From the NCBI GenBank assembly GCA_937877075.1, contig CALEGD010000034.1, forward strand, positions 1 to 21,319: a stretch of 21,319 nt of DNA. The letters run 5' to 3'. Both the position numbers and the translations under genes were made by a program. Positions 1 through 7,011 of the stretch are shown here, in pieces. Numbering within the stretch: the first letter of the stretch is position 1; the number at the start of each line of letters is the position of its first letter. The notes under the pieces were generated by a model. The model was not told the origin of the DNA and did no database searches. It was given only the letters and a program-made list of their open reading frames with translations. Source of the stretch: an uncultured Acholeplasmatales bacterium. GTDB taxonomy: Bacteria; Bacillota_I; Bacilli_A; ML615J-28; CAG-698.

Positions 1-545
1 TAAATAATGCTCCCCTCTTCCGTTACAATACTTATTTTGGAATCGGAAAAGTTCATTACATGAAACTTGTAGAATTTTCCGGAAAACAAAAGCTTTCTAT
101 GGTTGGCATTATTAGAGGAGCTTTACTTGGAAGCATGATCAAAGGCTTTATACAAGGAAGTAAAGATAAAACTGAAAAAATCAAAGGTCTGACCGCAAGA
201 TTATTAAAAAACATCGGTAGCTTAAAATTTATGAGCTATGTAGATGAAGATGGATATCCGGTTATCTTTCCCATTATTCAAGCACTAATGAAAGATTTTG
301 GTCGGATTATTATACCTTTAAGTGCTTATAGTAAAGAACTAAGAAAGATTAAGGTAGGTTCTAAAGTTGCTATTTATGTAGCAAATCTTGAACTATCAAC
401 CGTCCTTCTTCAAGGAACTTTTACTGGAATTAGTAATCGCCTTGGAATAAAATATGGAGTTTTTGATGTAGAAAAGGTTTATAATTCAATGCCTCCTATT
501 ACCGGTTATGTCTATCCAGAAGAAAAACTAAAATTAGTCCATTAA
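1..545 (+). CDS. Pyridoxamine 5'-phosphate oxidase-like (FMN-binding split-barrel) protein, 5' end missing
   Basis: The frame is open from base 3 to the stop at 543-545, so the gene begins before the window. The first ATG at 60 is an internal methionine with no ribosome binding site. The central part (KFMSYVDEDGYPVIFPI, then GRIIIPLS, LRKIKVGSKVAIYV and VLLQGTFTGI) has the strand pattern of flavin-binding split-barrel proteins of the PNPOx-like superfamily: a 'vDeDGyPhv.P' strand, followed by a glycine-rich strand and a 'v.v.G.a' strand. The substrate cannot be told from sequence; such proteins are usually cytosolic flavin reductases or haem/F420-type oxidoreductases. The family assignment is by motif memory and is moderate. 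A hairpin at 576-616 may end its transcript. Confidence 0.6.
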   Translation, partial: NNAPLFRYNTYFGIGKVHYMKLVEFSGKQKLSMVGIIRGALLGSMIKGFIQGSKDKTEKIKGLTARLLKNIGSLKFMSYVDEDGYPVIFPIIQALMKDFGRIIIPLSAYSKELRKIKVGSKVAIYVANLELSTVLLQGTFTGISNRLGIKYGVFDVEKVYNSMPPITGYVYPEEKLKLVH

Positions 546-575
546 TTCTCTTTAAATCTTAAAATACTATTCAAC

Positions 576-620
576 AAATGGTGAAACATTGTTAAAATTT
601 ATATGTTTCACCATTTTCTT
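576..620 (+). terminator. Candidate intrinsic terminator after the split-barrel gene
   Basis: A perfect 14-bp inverted repeat (576-589 with 603-616, loop 13 nt) is followed by a short T-rich stretch, 31 bases after the stop at 545. The T-tract is weak and overlaps the next palindrome (613-649), so it could instead be part of a two-state structure. Confidence 0.5.
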
Positions 621-649
621 ATTGAATAAGGGTTATTCAATAAGAAAAT
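613..649. repeat. 17-bp perfect palindrome with 3-nt loop
   Basis: Bases 613-629 are the exact reverse complement of 633-649, with GGG as the loop. The left arm shares 613-616 with the preceding hairpin, so the two RNA structures cannot both form fully. It lies about 95 bases before the promoter of the PIN-like gene and may be a second terminator or a protein-binding palindrome. Confidence 0.55.
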
Positions 650-741
650 TAAAGTATTAATAAAGTTAGTTCAAATTAGTAATGCAATAAGTAAAGATAT
701 GAAACCTTATTTAGTTGTTTATTAATGTTTATTTTTTTATA

Positions 742-770
742 TTGATTAATTTGTAAAAAAATGTTATTAT
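742..770 (+). promoter_or_regulatory. Sigma-A type promoter for the PIN-like gene
   Basis: TTGATT (742-747) and TATTAT (765-770) are 17 bp apart, and TGt at 762-764 makes an extended -10. A second TATAAT at 776-781 has a poorly spaced TTGTAA and is less likely. The SD AAGGGGA lies just before the ATG at 801. Confidence 0.6.
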
Positions 771-800
771 TTATCTATAATACAAATAAGGGGAGTTGGA

Positions 801-2672
801 ATGAATAAAATACTTAGAAATTATGCAATATTAAATACAAATTGGATTCCATTAAATCCATCACAAACAATTATGCCTTTTTTTATACATTTAATTAAAA
901 CATACCAGATTCAAAATGCATCGACACAGGAAATTTCCCAACATTTTTTTGATATGTATGGGTTTAATATACCATATAGTATATTGAATAATATTCTTAA
1001 CTTTTTATATAATAATAGTATGTTGACTAATAATAAAGAAAAATATCACTTTGATTTGGATTCTATTAATAAGCATCATTTTAAAGATTTGACAAAAACA
1101 GATGATTATAATACCAAAATTGGAATTTTGCATAATAGATTTTGTTCATTTTGTGAGGTGGCTTCAATCCCTTATGGAATATTCGAAAAAACTCTATTTA
1201 AATTTTTAAAAAGTTATGATGACCTTGGTTTAGATAATAATGACTTTTTAGATATACAATATACAGAAGACAATAGTGATGATGAAATATATCTTTTCAT
1301 GTTTGTTGAATTTGTAAAAAAGTTATATGAAGAAAACGATGTATTATTTGAGTTAGTGATTAATATTTGCCAAGGTTCTATAATTCTTGGATTTATTTCT
1401 GACGATGTTTATTCAGATACTACTTGGAAAGATAAGAATATATATTTAGATACACCTATTATTCTGCGTGCCCTAGGTTATACTGACGAATACTATTTTT
1501 ATGAATACAGTTTTTTATTAAAAAAGTGGAAAGAATTTGGGGCAAAATTAAAAATATTTGATCACACATTTGAAGAAATATCATCTTTACTTCGATCTTG
1601 CGAGCATTGGATCGATTCAAAAGAGTACAATATATCAAAAGCTTCTTCATTGTCAAACTATTTTAAATACACTAACAAAACTAAACATGATGTATCAGAA
1701 GCATTAGCATTTTTAAAAAAAAATATTTCTGATTTATCTATTGAAATAGTGGATACAACGCAATATTCTGGTGATGAATTTTTTGCATTATGTGCTGAAT
1801 TTGAAGAAGAAATAAAAGTGATCTATGATGAATCAAGAAAATACTATTTTTATAAAGAAAATGATAGGTCTATTGATTATGATTCAAAATCACTGGCTTT
1901 AATTAAGATTAAAAATAAATATAAAAAAGTTCAAGAGTACGCATACCTAGATGATTTTTTTATCACCACAAACAGTAGTCTTGTAAAATGTTTTAAAAGT
2001 TATTTTCTTGATTCAATTAGTCCAGTAATGAAAGATACAATTATTGGGGTGTCCATTTGTTCAATTAATATTGATGATTGTAATAATTTATCTAAAATGA
2101 AACTTTTGTCATACTGTTATAATGCTTATCAACCAACAAATGAAAATAAAACCAAATATATAGATTTCTTGAATAAAGCAAAAGAGAAAGGAGAAATTAC
2201 AGAAGAAAAGTATTGTTTGCTTAAAAACCACTATTTAGTTCCTGAGGAAATTACGAAAATAACCTTTGGTAATAATATAGAATTACAAGAAGATTGTATT
2301 GATAAAATAATGAAAAATATAGAATATAGTATTGTTCAAGATGAACGAAAGAGGTTGTTTAAAGATGATTATAATAGTTTTATAAAAAAAGTAAAAGTTT
2401 ATAACATAATCTTATGTTTTTTATGTGTGGTCATACTTCTTTTTGCTAATTATGTAACTTACGTAGTTTCTCCAAATGTTAAAGGTTTTATTTTTTTGTG
2501 TAGTATTATTGGCACGTTATATACTTCTTATAGTATTATTATGAATTTTATACCAAAAAAGACAAATTTTTTAATTAATATAATTATAAAAAGAAAAATA
2601 AAAAAATTATGTAATAAATACTCAATTAATGAAGTTGATATTTTTGCAAATGGACTTAATAAAATAGTGTGA
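801..2672 (+). CDS. PIN-like nuclease-domain protein with C-terminal two-helix membrane anchor
   Basis: This 623-residue protein belongs to no named family I recognise. The N-terminal third (about 1-200) is helical and soluble. Residues 213-223 read NIYLDTPIILR, which resembles the first strand of PIN domains with an acidic residue (D217). It is followed by KIFDHTFEEI (251-260, E258/E259) and by FFITTN (386-391), which resembles the late 'TtN' strand of PIN nucleases; D359 or D361 could supply a third acidic residue. Two membrane helices lie near 534-551 and 562-585, followed by a lysine-rich tail. A membrane-anchored RNase is the inferred role. It is monocistronic, with its own promoter and terminator, beside a DpnII-type restriction system, so a defence or abortive-infection role is possible but unproven. 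The start is set by AAGGGGA upstream of ATG. Confidence 0.6.
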   Translation: MNKILRNYAILNTNWIPLNPSQTIMPFFIHLIKTYQIQNASTQEISQHFFDMYGFNIPYSILNNILNFLYNNSMLTNNKEKYHFDLDSINKHHFKDLTKTDDYNTKIGILHNRFCSFCEVASIPYGIFEKTLFKFLKSYDDLGLDNNDFLDIQYTEDNSDDEIYLFMFVEFVKKLYEENDVLFELVINICQGSIILGFISDDVYSDTTWKDKNIYLDTPIILRALGYTDEYYFYEYSFLLKKWKEFGAKLKIFDHTFEEISSLLRSCEHWIDSKEYNISKASSLSNYFKYTNKTKHDVSEALAFLKKNISDLSIEIVDTTQYSGDEFFALCAEFEEEIKVIYDESRKYYFYKENDRSIDYDSKSLALIKIKNKYKKVQEYAYLDDFFITTNSSLVKCFKSYFLDSISPVMKDTIIGVSICSINIDDCNNLSKMKLLSYCYNAYQPTNENKTKYIDFLNKAKEKGEITEEKYCLLKNHYLVPEEITKITFGNNIELQEDCIDKIMKNIEYSIVQDERKRLFKDDYNSFIKKVKVYNIILCFLCVVILLFANYVTYVVSPNVKGFIFLCSIIGTLYTSYSIIMNFIPKKTNFLINIIIKRKIKKLCNKYSINEVDIFANGLNKIV

Positions 2673-2730
2673 TAACAGAATAGTTGTCACTTATATGTAT
2701 AAAGAAATATAAAATAAAGAACTCTAAAAA

Positions 2731-2759
2731 GTCGCCACACGTTTATGGCGACATTTTTT
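2731..2759 (+). terminator. Intrinsic terminator of the PIN-like gene
   Basis: A 7-bp GC-rich stem (GTCGCCA 2731-2737 with TGGCGAC 2746-2752, loop 8 nt) is followed by ATTTTTT, 58 bases after the stop codon. The rest of this intergenic stretch (2760-2908) shows nothing else I can name. Confidence 0.85.
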
Positions 2760-2908
2760 ATCATCAACCATATTACTTATTGTATTTGAAAGAGATATAG
2801 ATTATTATCACAAAGTTATAAATACCTATATTAATGGTTTCCTAAAATTATTTCCTTGTTATTTTTATACTACATATAATATTACATAAAACGATCTATT
2901 AACTTTCT

Positions 2909-2937
2909 TTTCAACACTAAAAATGGTATAATATAAT
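2909..2937 (+). promoter_or_regulatory. Promoter of the DpnII-type restriction-modification operon
   Basis: TTTCAA (2909-2914), a 17-bp gap, then TATAAT (2932-2937). An overlapping alternative is the extended -10 TGgTATAAT at 2924-2932. Transcription would start near 2940-2944, about 20 bases before the ATG at 2964. A GGAGGGAGA ribosome binding site lies between. Confidence 0.65.
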
Positions 2938-2963
2938 AGTATTTAAGAATTGGAGGGAGAAAT

Positions 2964-3794
2964 ATGAATGCTAAACCTATTGTAAAATGGGCTGGCGGAA
3001 AACGCCAATTAATTGATAAATTAATTAAATATATGCCACAGATGTATAATAAATATTTCGAACCTTTCATTGGTGGAGGTGCATTACTATTTGAATTGAT
3101 GCCATCTGTTGCAGTTATTAATGATATAAATCAGGATTTATTAGCTATTTATAAATGTCTTGCTAATAATGAAAACTATAAATTAATGATAGATGAATTA
3201 GAGAAACACGAAAAAAATCATAGCGAAGAATATTTTTATAAAGTGCGTGAAGAGGACCGTAAGCCTGAATTTAATGACATACCAATCTGGAAAAGAGCAT
3301 CACGAGCTATTTATTTGAATAAAAGTTGTTTTAATGGTCTTTATAGAGTAAATAGTAAAGGATATTTTAATGTCCCTTCTGCAAAAAAATTGAAAGTTAA
3401 AACCTATGATGTTGATAATATCAAAAGACTTCATAACTATTTTGTAAAGAATGATATAACTGTTTTAGAAGGTGACTTTGTAGAAGCAGTTGCAAGTGCT
3501 GAACCAGGGGATTTTGTTTATTTCGATCCTCCCTACGATCCATTTGATGATAAAGAATCTTTTACTGCATATACAAAATTCAACTTTACAAAAGAAGATC
3601 AAATTAGGTTAGCAACATTGTATAAAGAATTATCAAATAAAGGTGTATCTGTGATGTTAAGTAACCATAATACTAAATTTATTAATGAGTTATATGCTGG
3701 GTTTAATGTTCATGTTGTTAAAGCTAAAAGAATGATAAATTCTGATTCTAATGGTAGGGGAAATGTTGAAGAAGTAATCATAACCAATTATTAA
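2964..3794 (+). CDS. dpnM: DpnM-like N6-adenine DNA methyltransferase (D12 class, GATC)
   Basis: A 276-residue Dam/DpnM-family enzyme (alpha class, D12) that would methylate adenine in GATC of duplex DNA and protect the host from the DpnII-like nuclease two genes downstream. Visible motifs are WAGGKRQL (9-16) and EPFIGGGALLFE (33-44, AdoMet-binding motif I), the D12-typical NKSCFNGLYRVNSKGYFNVP (119-138), DPPY (188-191, catalytic motif IV preceded by FVYF) and SNHN (233-236). Length is typical for the family and no key residue is missing. It is the first gene of a tight operon: 12 bases separate it from the next gene. GATC specificity is inferred from family and from the DpnII-type gene order. 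Confidence 0.93.
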   Translation: MNAKPIVKWAGGKRQLIDKLIKYMPQMYNKYFEPFIGGGALLFELMPSVAVINDINQDLLAIYKCLANNENYKLMIDELEKHEKNHSEEYFYKVREEDRKPEFNDIPIWKRASRAIYLNKSCFNGLYRVNSKGYFNVPSAKKLKVKTYDVDNIKRLHNYFVKNDITVLEGDFVEAVASAEPGDFVYFDPPYDPFDDKESFTAYTKFNFTKEDQIRLATLYKELSNKGVSVMLSNHNTKFINELYAGFNVHVVKAKRMINSDSNGRGNVEEVIITNY

Positions 3795-3806
3795 GGTGCA
3801 ATTACG

Positions 3807-4595
3807 ATGATACCAAAGAAAAATATATTTTTTAAGGATGAAAACTTTACTTTATATGAAGGCGACTCATTTCAATTATTAAAAAAAGTAGAAAAAAAAT
3901 CCATTAATATGATATTTGCTGATCCACCATATTTTTTATCTGGAAATGGAATTACATGTCATTCTGGAACAATGGTTTCCGTTAAAAAAGCTGATTGGGA
4001 CGAGAAAATCGGTATAGAAGAAAAAATAAAATTCAATAGAAAATGGATTAAACAATGTAGAGAAGTTCTTATAGATTCAGGAACTATATGGATTAGTGGA
4101 ACTTTTCATAATATATATACAATTGGAGTAGCTTTAGAATTAGAAGGATTTACGATTATAAATAATATTACTTGGAAAAAGACAAATCCACCACCTAATA
4201 TTTCTTGTAGAGCATTTACACATTCTACTGAAACGATTATCTGGGCAAAAAAGAATGGTTGTAAACATTTGTTTAATTATAAAACCATGAAAGAAATAAA
4301 CGGTGGAAAACAGATGAAAGATGTTTGGGAGTTTTCCTTAACTAAGCCTTCTGAAAAAAGAGAAGGTAGACATCCTACTCAAAAACCTATAGACCTACTA
4401 AAAAGAATCATAATCGCATCAACCAATGAAGGCGATTTAGTACTTGATCCTTTTAATGGAAGTGGAACAACAGGAATTGCTTGTGCAACACTACATAGAA
4501 AATATATAGGAATCGACAATCAAATTCAGTATCTGGATATTTCTAAGAAAAGATATTTAAAATTAAAAACAGGGGGAATAAATGAGAAATTTTAA
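3807..4595 (+). CDS. dpnA: DpnA-like N6-adenine DNA methyltransferase (beta class)
   Basis: A 262-residue second methylase of a DpnII-type system. In beta-class order it has the catalytic motif first, MIFADPPYFLSGNGI (35-49, DPPY 39-42), then the central recognition region with TNPPPNISCRAFTHSTE (126-142), HPTQKP (189-194) and the AdoMet-binding motif DPFNGSGTTG (214-223). In the Streptococcus pneumoniae DpnII system, DpnA methylates GATC also on single-stranded DNA and helps protect incoming DNA; the same role is inferred here. The central TH-STETIIWAKK stretch agrees with my memory of pneumococcal DpnA. Its 3' end overlaps the endonuclease gene by 14 bases, indicating translational coupling. 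The ribosome binding site is modest (AAGGTG). Confidence 0.92.
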   Translation: MIPKKNIFFKDENFTLYEGDSFQLLKKVEKKSINMIFADPPYFLSGNGITCHSGTMVSVKKADWDEKIGIEEKIKFNRKWIKQCREVLIDSGTIWISGTFHNIYTIGVALELEGFTIINNITWKKTNPPPNISCRAFTHSTETIIWAKKNGCKHLFNYKTMKEINGGKQMKDVWEFSLTKPSEKREGRHPTQKPIDLLKRIIIASTNEGDLVLDPFNGSGTTGIACATLHRKYIGIDNQIQYLDISKKRYLKLKTGGINEKF

Positions 4596-5433
4596 TGAAT
4601 GGTTAAAAACATTTAGACATAGTATAGCTGGTTATAATTATTACATTAATTTTGATAAGGTTTATGCAGGGGTTGAAAAATACAAAGTAGAATTTAATAT
4701 ACTAAATTCCTTAATTGGATCTAAAAAAATTGAAGATGATTTTGAAAAGATAATTATGAAATATCCGGAAACCTTAAAATGTATTCCCTTACTTCTAGCC
4801 GTAAGAAAAAGTGAAATATTCGCTATGGATGACGATGGTGAATTCTATTTTAATTTTGATAAAAGAAATTATGATATTGAATATTACAAAATGTTTATGA
4901 GAAAAACAGGGCTATTTGATTTAATATCTAACCATATAATTAATAATTTAATTGATTATGCATTAGGGGTTGAAACTGGACTAGATTCAAATGGACGCAA
5001 AAACCGCGGTGGACATTTGATGGAAGATTTGGTTGAGCGATATATTAATTCAACTGGTGTTGAATATTATAAGGAAATGTTTTTAAGAGATATTGAATCA
5101 AAATTTGCTATTAATCTTTCTGCTCTTTCGAATAATGGAAAGGCATCAAAGCGCTTTGATTTTGTGGTTAAAACTGAAAACAATATTTATGCTATTGAAA
5201 CTAACTTTTATAGTGGAGGAGGTGGCGGTTCTAAATTAAATGAAACAGCTAGATCATATAAAATGTTAGCTACTGAAGCAAAAGATATAAAAGATTTTGT
5301 TTTTGTATGGATTACAGATGGAACTTCATGGAAGACCGCTAAAGGTAACCTTGAAGAGACATTTGATGTTCTCGATACAATGTACAATATCAAAGATCTT
5401 GAAAATGGAATTCTTTATAAATTATTTATTTAG
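4582..5433 (+). CDS. dpnB: DpnII-family type II restriction endonuclease (GATC)
   Basis: A 283-residue DpnII/MboI-like nuclease, the toxic partner of the two methylases, inferred to cut unmethylated GATC. The conserved C-terminal core is visible: GRKNRGGHLMEDLVERYI (138-155, E148), KRFDFVVK (190-197, D193), then AIETNFY (204-210, E206) and SGGGGGSKLNETARSYK (211-227). This agrees with the PD-(D/E)xK-like active-site block of the family, in which the last position is N rather than K. Five consecutive glycine codons lie in the GGG(G)GSK loop. The ATG at 4582 is preceded by CAGGGGG and overlaps the end of dpnA. Length is close to that of known DpnII enzymes, and the gene appears intact. Confidence 0.9.
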   Translation: MRNFNEWLKTFRHSIAGYNYYINFDKVYAGVEKYKVEFNILNSLIGSKKIEDDFEKIIMKYPETLKCIPLLLAVRKSEIFAMDDDGEFYFNFDKRNYDIEYYKMFMRKTGLFDLISNHIINNLIDYALGVETGLDSNGRKNRGGHLMEDLVERYINSTGVEYYKEMFLRDIESKFAINLSALSNNGKASKRFDFVVKTENNIYAIETNFYSGGGGGSKLNETARSYKMLATEAKDIKDFVFVWITDGTSWKTAKGNLEETFDVLDTMYNIKDLENGILYKLFI

Positions 5434-5495
5434 GTCACATTTTATTTTAGTATAAACATATTTTTTGAATCTTTAATGTACAAAAAGCAAAACTT

Positions 5496-5534
5496 CCATC
5501 TCCTTTATAATATATAAAGTGAGGTGGTTTTTTT
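5496..5534 (+). promoter_or_regulatory. Terminator-like hairpin that also masks the SD and start of the second methyltransferase
   Basis: The strand 5496-5509 pairs with 5513-5519 plus 5521-5527: 14 base pairs with one G-U wobble, one bulged T (5520) and a 3-nt loop. The 3' arm is GAGGTGG, the only plausible SD for the next gene, and seven T follow immediately (5528-5534), overlapping the TTG start. It therefore has the form of an intrinsic terminator for the dpn operon and also of an SD-sequestering attenuator. No strong promoter is evident between 5434 and 5495. Confidence 0.6.
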
Positions 5535-6246
5535 GTTATATAATGATGATTGTATAAAAGTTTTAAATTCGTTTGATAATTGTTCCATAGACATGATATT
5601 TGCCGACCCACCATACTTTCTTTCAAATAATGGAAAAAGTATCAGTAATGGTAAAGTTGTATCGGTTAACAAAGGTGAATGGGATAAACGTGAAAATTAT
5701 GGTGATGTAGTTGAATTTACTAATCAGTGGTTATTAGGTTGTTACGAAGTTCTTAAGAATGGAGCTACTATATGGGTTAGTGGAACAAGTCATAATATAT
5801 TTGATGTAAAAATGGTTATGGATAAATTAGGATTCAATATTATAAATATCGTTATTTGGCATAAGCTGGATCCTACTCCTTTAATCTATAAAAACAAATT
5901 TAGGTTTTCTTATGAGTTTATTATCTGGGCTAAAAAAGGAAAGTTTCATTATTTTGATTATGATGCAATGTATAAGGTTAATAACGAAGAGATGCAGGAT
6001 GTATGGAATTTGCCTGCTGTTTCGATGGGTGAAAAAAAGTATGGCAAACATCCTACTCAAAAACCTGAATGTTTACTAGAACGTATAATATTGGCCTCTA
6101 CAAAAGAAGGTCAGATCGTTTTAGATCCATTTATGGGAAGTGGAACCACGTGCGTTGTTGCAAAAAAATTGAATAGAAAGTATATTGGAATAGAAAAAGA
6201 AGAACAGTATTTTAATATTGCACTAAAAAGGATTTCTCAGAAATGA
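5533..6246 (+). CDS. Second DpnA-like beta-class N6-adenine DNA methyltransferase
   Basis: A 237-residue paralogue of the upstream dpnA-like gene. I choose TTG at 5533, because GAGGTGG at 5521-5527 gives it an SD with 5-base spacing and the resulting N-terminus (MLYNDDCIKVL) matches the family. The GTG at 5524 lies inside that SD. Numbered from TTG, it has IFADPPYFLSNNG (22-34, DPPY 25-28), HPTQKP (173-178) and DPFMGSGTT (198-206), so catalytic and cofactor motifs are intact. The recognition region differs: DPTPLIYKNKFRFSYE replaces NPPPNISCRAFTHSTE of the first copy. The target may therefore differ from GATC or be relaxed. It may be an accessory protective methylase of the DpnII cluster. It has no visible cognate nuclease of its own. 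Confidence 0.88.
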   Translation: MLYNDDCIKVLNSFDNCSIDMIFADPPYFLSNNGKSISNGKVVSVNKGEWDKRENYGDVVEFTNQWLLGCYEVLKNGATIWVSGTSHNIFDVKMVMDKLGFNIINIVIWHKLDPTPLIYKNKFRFSYEFIIWAKKGKFHYFDYDAMYKVNNEEMQDVWNLPAVSMGEKKYGKHPTQKPECLLERIILASTKEGQIVLDPFMGSGTTCVVAKKLNRKYIGIEKEEQYFNIALKRISQK

Positions 6247-6308
6247 CTGTCCTATTTTTAAGGAGATACGAACATTTTGCAGATAATAATATTTCAAAAG
6301 ATACTCAT

Positions 6309-6334
6309 AACCAGCTATTTTTTATAGCTAGTTT
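6309..6334 (+). terminator. Candidate terminator after the second methyltransferase
   Basis: AGCTAT (6313-6318) pairs with ATAGCT (6324-6329). AAC (6309-6311) pairs with GTT (6331-6333) after one mismatch, and a short T run follows. The stem is AT-rich and the T run is only four bases, so this is a weak call. The remainder of 6247-6428 contains no gene I can support. Confidence 0.45.
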
Positions 6335-6428
6335 TGCTAAATATACATTTTAAAAATCATCTTTTCTTTATATGCTTAAGGAACAGATACTATGATGAAA
6401 ATATTTCTAGCAGCGTTTAAATTCAGAA

Positions 6429-6935
6429 TTATACATTTGTAGACATCAATGTATTTTTCAATTTTATTAAAATAATATTCCAGATGCTTGTGTAAACAGT
6501 TGTAAAACCTATGTATATCAACAATACTATTGGAGAGGTTAGTTTATTAGTTAATTGTATAAACCCTTCTACCTTAACTAAATAAGTTAAAAAGATCATA
6601 CCTAAAGTAAGTACCATACTAGAACAAATAATTGAAGCTATAATTCCTTTTCTATATAGCAATGATCCTATAACTACACCAAGTATTCCGGTAGTAAATA
6701 GAAATATTAATGTTTCTTGAATGCTAATCATTGTTAGGATTATTGTGGAAGAGAAGAAGACAAAAATACCGAGGCTTATATCAGAAATAGCCGCTATGGC
6801 TACGGGAAGTGTACTTAAAGGACTTAAGATTAATCCAATTCCAGGTACGAAGATTGGAGCTGCTTGTAATAGGACAGCTATTGATGATAAAGCCCCTCCT
6901 TTACAAACAAACCTGCTAGTTTTATTACTTTTCAA
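6429..6935 (-). CDS. Multi-pass membrane protein of unknown function
   Basis: A 168-residue, strongly hydrophobic protein. Translation starts at TTG (6935), because GGAGGGG at 6946-6940 sits four bases upstream. About six membrane helices can be seen, near residues 10-27, 33-50, 53-72, 73-92, 97-119 and 133-157, and basic residues (YRKG, 94-97) interrupt them. The N-terminal half, with PIFVPGIGLILSPLSTLP, has the proline/glycine pattern of small integral membrane proteins such as ECF-transporter substrate-binding subunits, but I cannot identify the family. No transporter ATPase adjoins it on this strand. The gene lies downstream of the dehydrogenase-like gene on the same strand, but a strong terminator at 6967-6997 separates them. 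Confidence 0.6.
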   Translation of the reverse strand: MKSNKTSRFVCKGGALSSIAVLLQAAPIFVPGIGLILSPLSTLPVAIAAISDISLGIFVFFSSTIILTMISIQETLIFLFTTGILGVVIGSLLYRKGIIASIICSSMVLTLGMIFLTYLVKVEGFIQLTNKLTSPIVLLIYIGFTTVYTSIWNIILIKLKNTLMSTNV

Positions 6936-6966
6936 TAGACCCCTCCATATATTTGTTTTTGTTTTA

Positions 6967-6997
6967 AAAAATGAGAGACGACTGTTCTCTCATTTTT
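6967..6997 (-). terminator. Intrinsic terminator of the dehydrogenase-like gene
   Basis: A perfect 12-bp stem (6967-6978 with 6986-6997, 7-nt loop) carries A-runs on one side and T-runs on the other, so on the minus strand it ends in a T-tract. It lies 15 bases beyond the stop codon of the gene at 7012-8439. Confidence 0.85.
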
Positions 6998-7011
6998 AAT
7001 ATAAAACTTTA

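Noticed and set aside
60..545. ATG at 60 as the start of the first gene
   Set aside because: The frame is open to the edge of the window and no SD precedes the ATG, so the gene is 5' truncated by the window.
2882..3070. Minus-strand 62-codon frame across the start of the dpnM-like gene
   Set aside because: It covers the dpn promoter and the well-supported dpnM N-terminus, and it has no family resemblance.
5524..5532. GTG at 5524 as start of the second methyltransferase
   Set aside because: It lies inside the SD GAGGTGG, has no SD of its own, and would add residues not expected from DpnA relatives. TTG at 5533 is better placed.
6721..6999. Plus-strand 92-codon frame
   Set aside because: It lies antisense to the hydrophobic minus-strand membrane gene, runs through the terminator hairpin at 6967-6997 and has no ribosome binding site.
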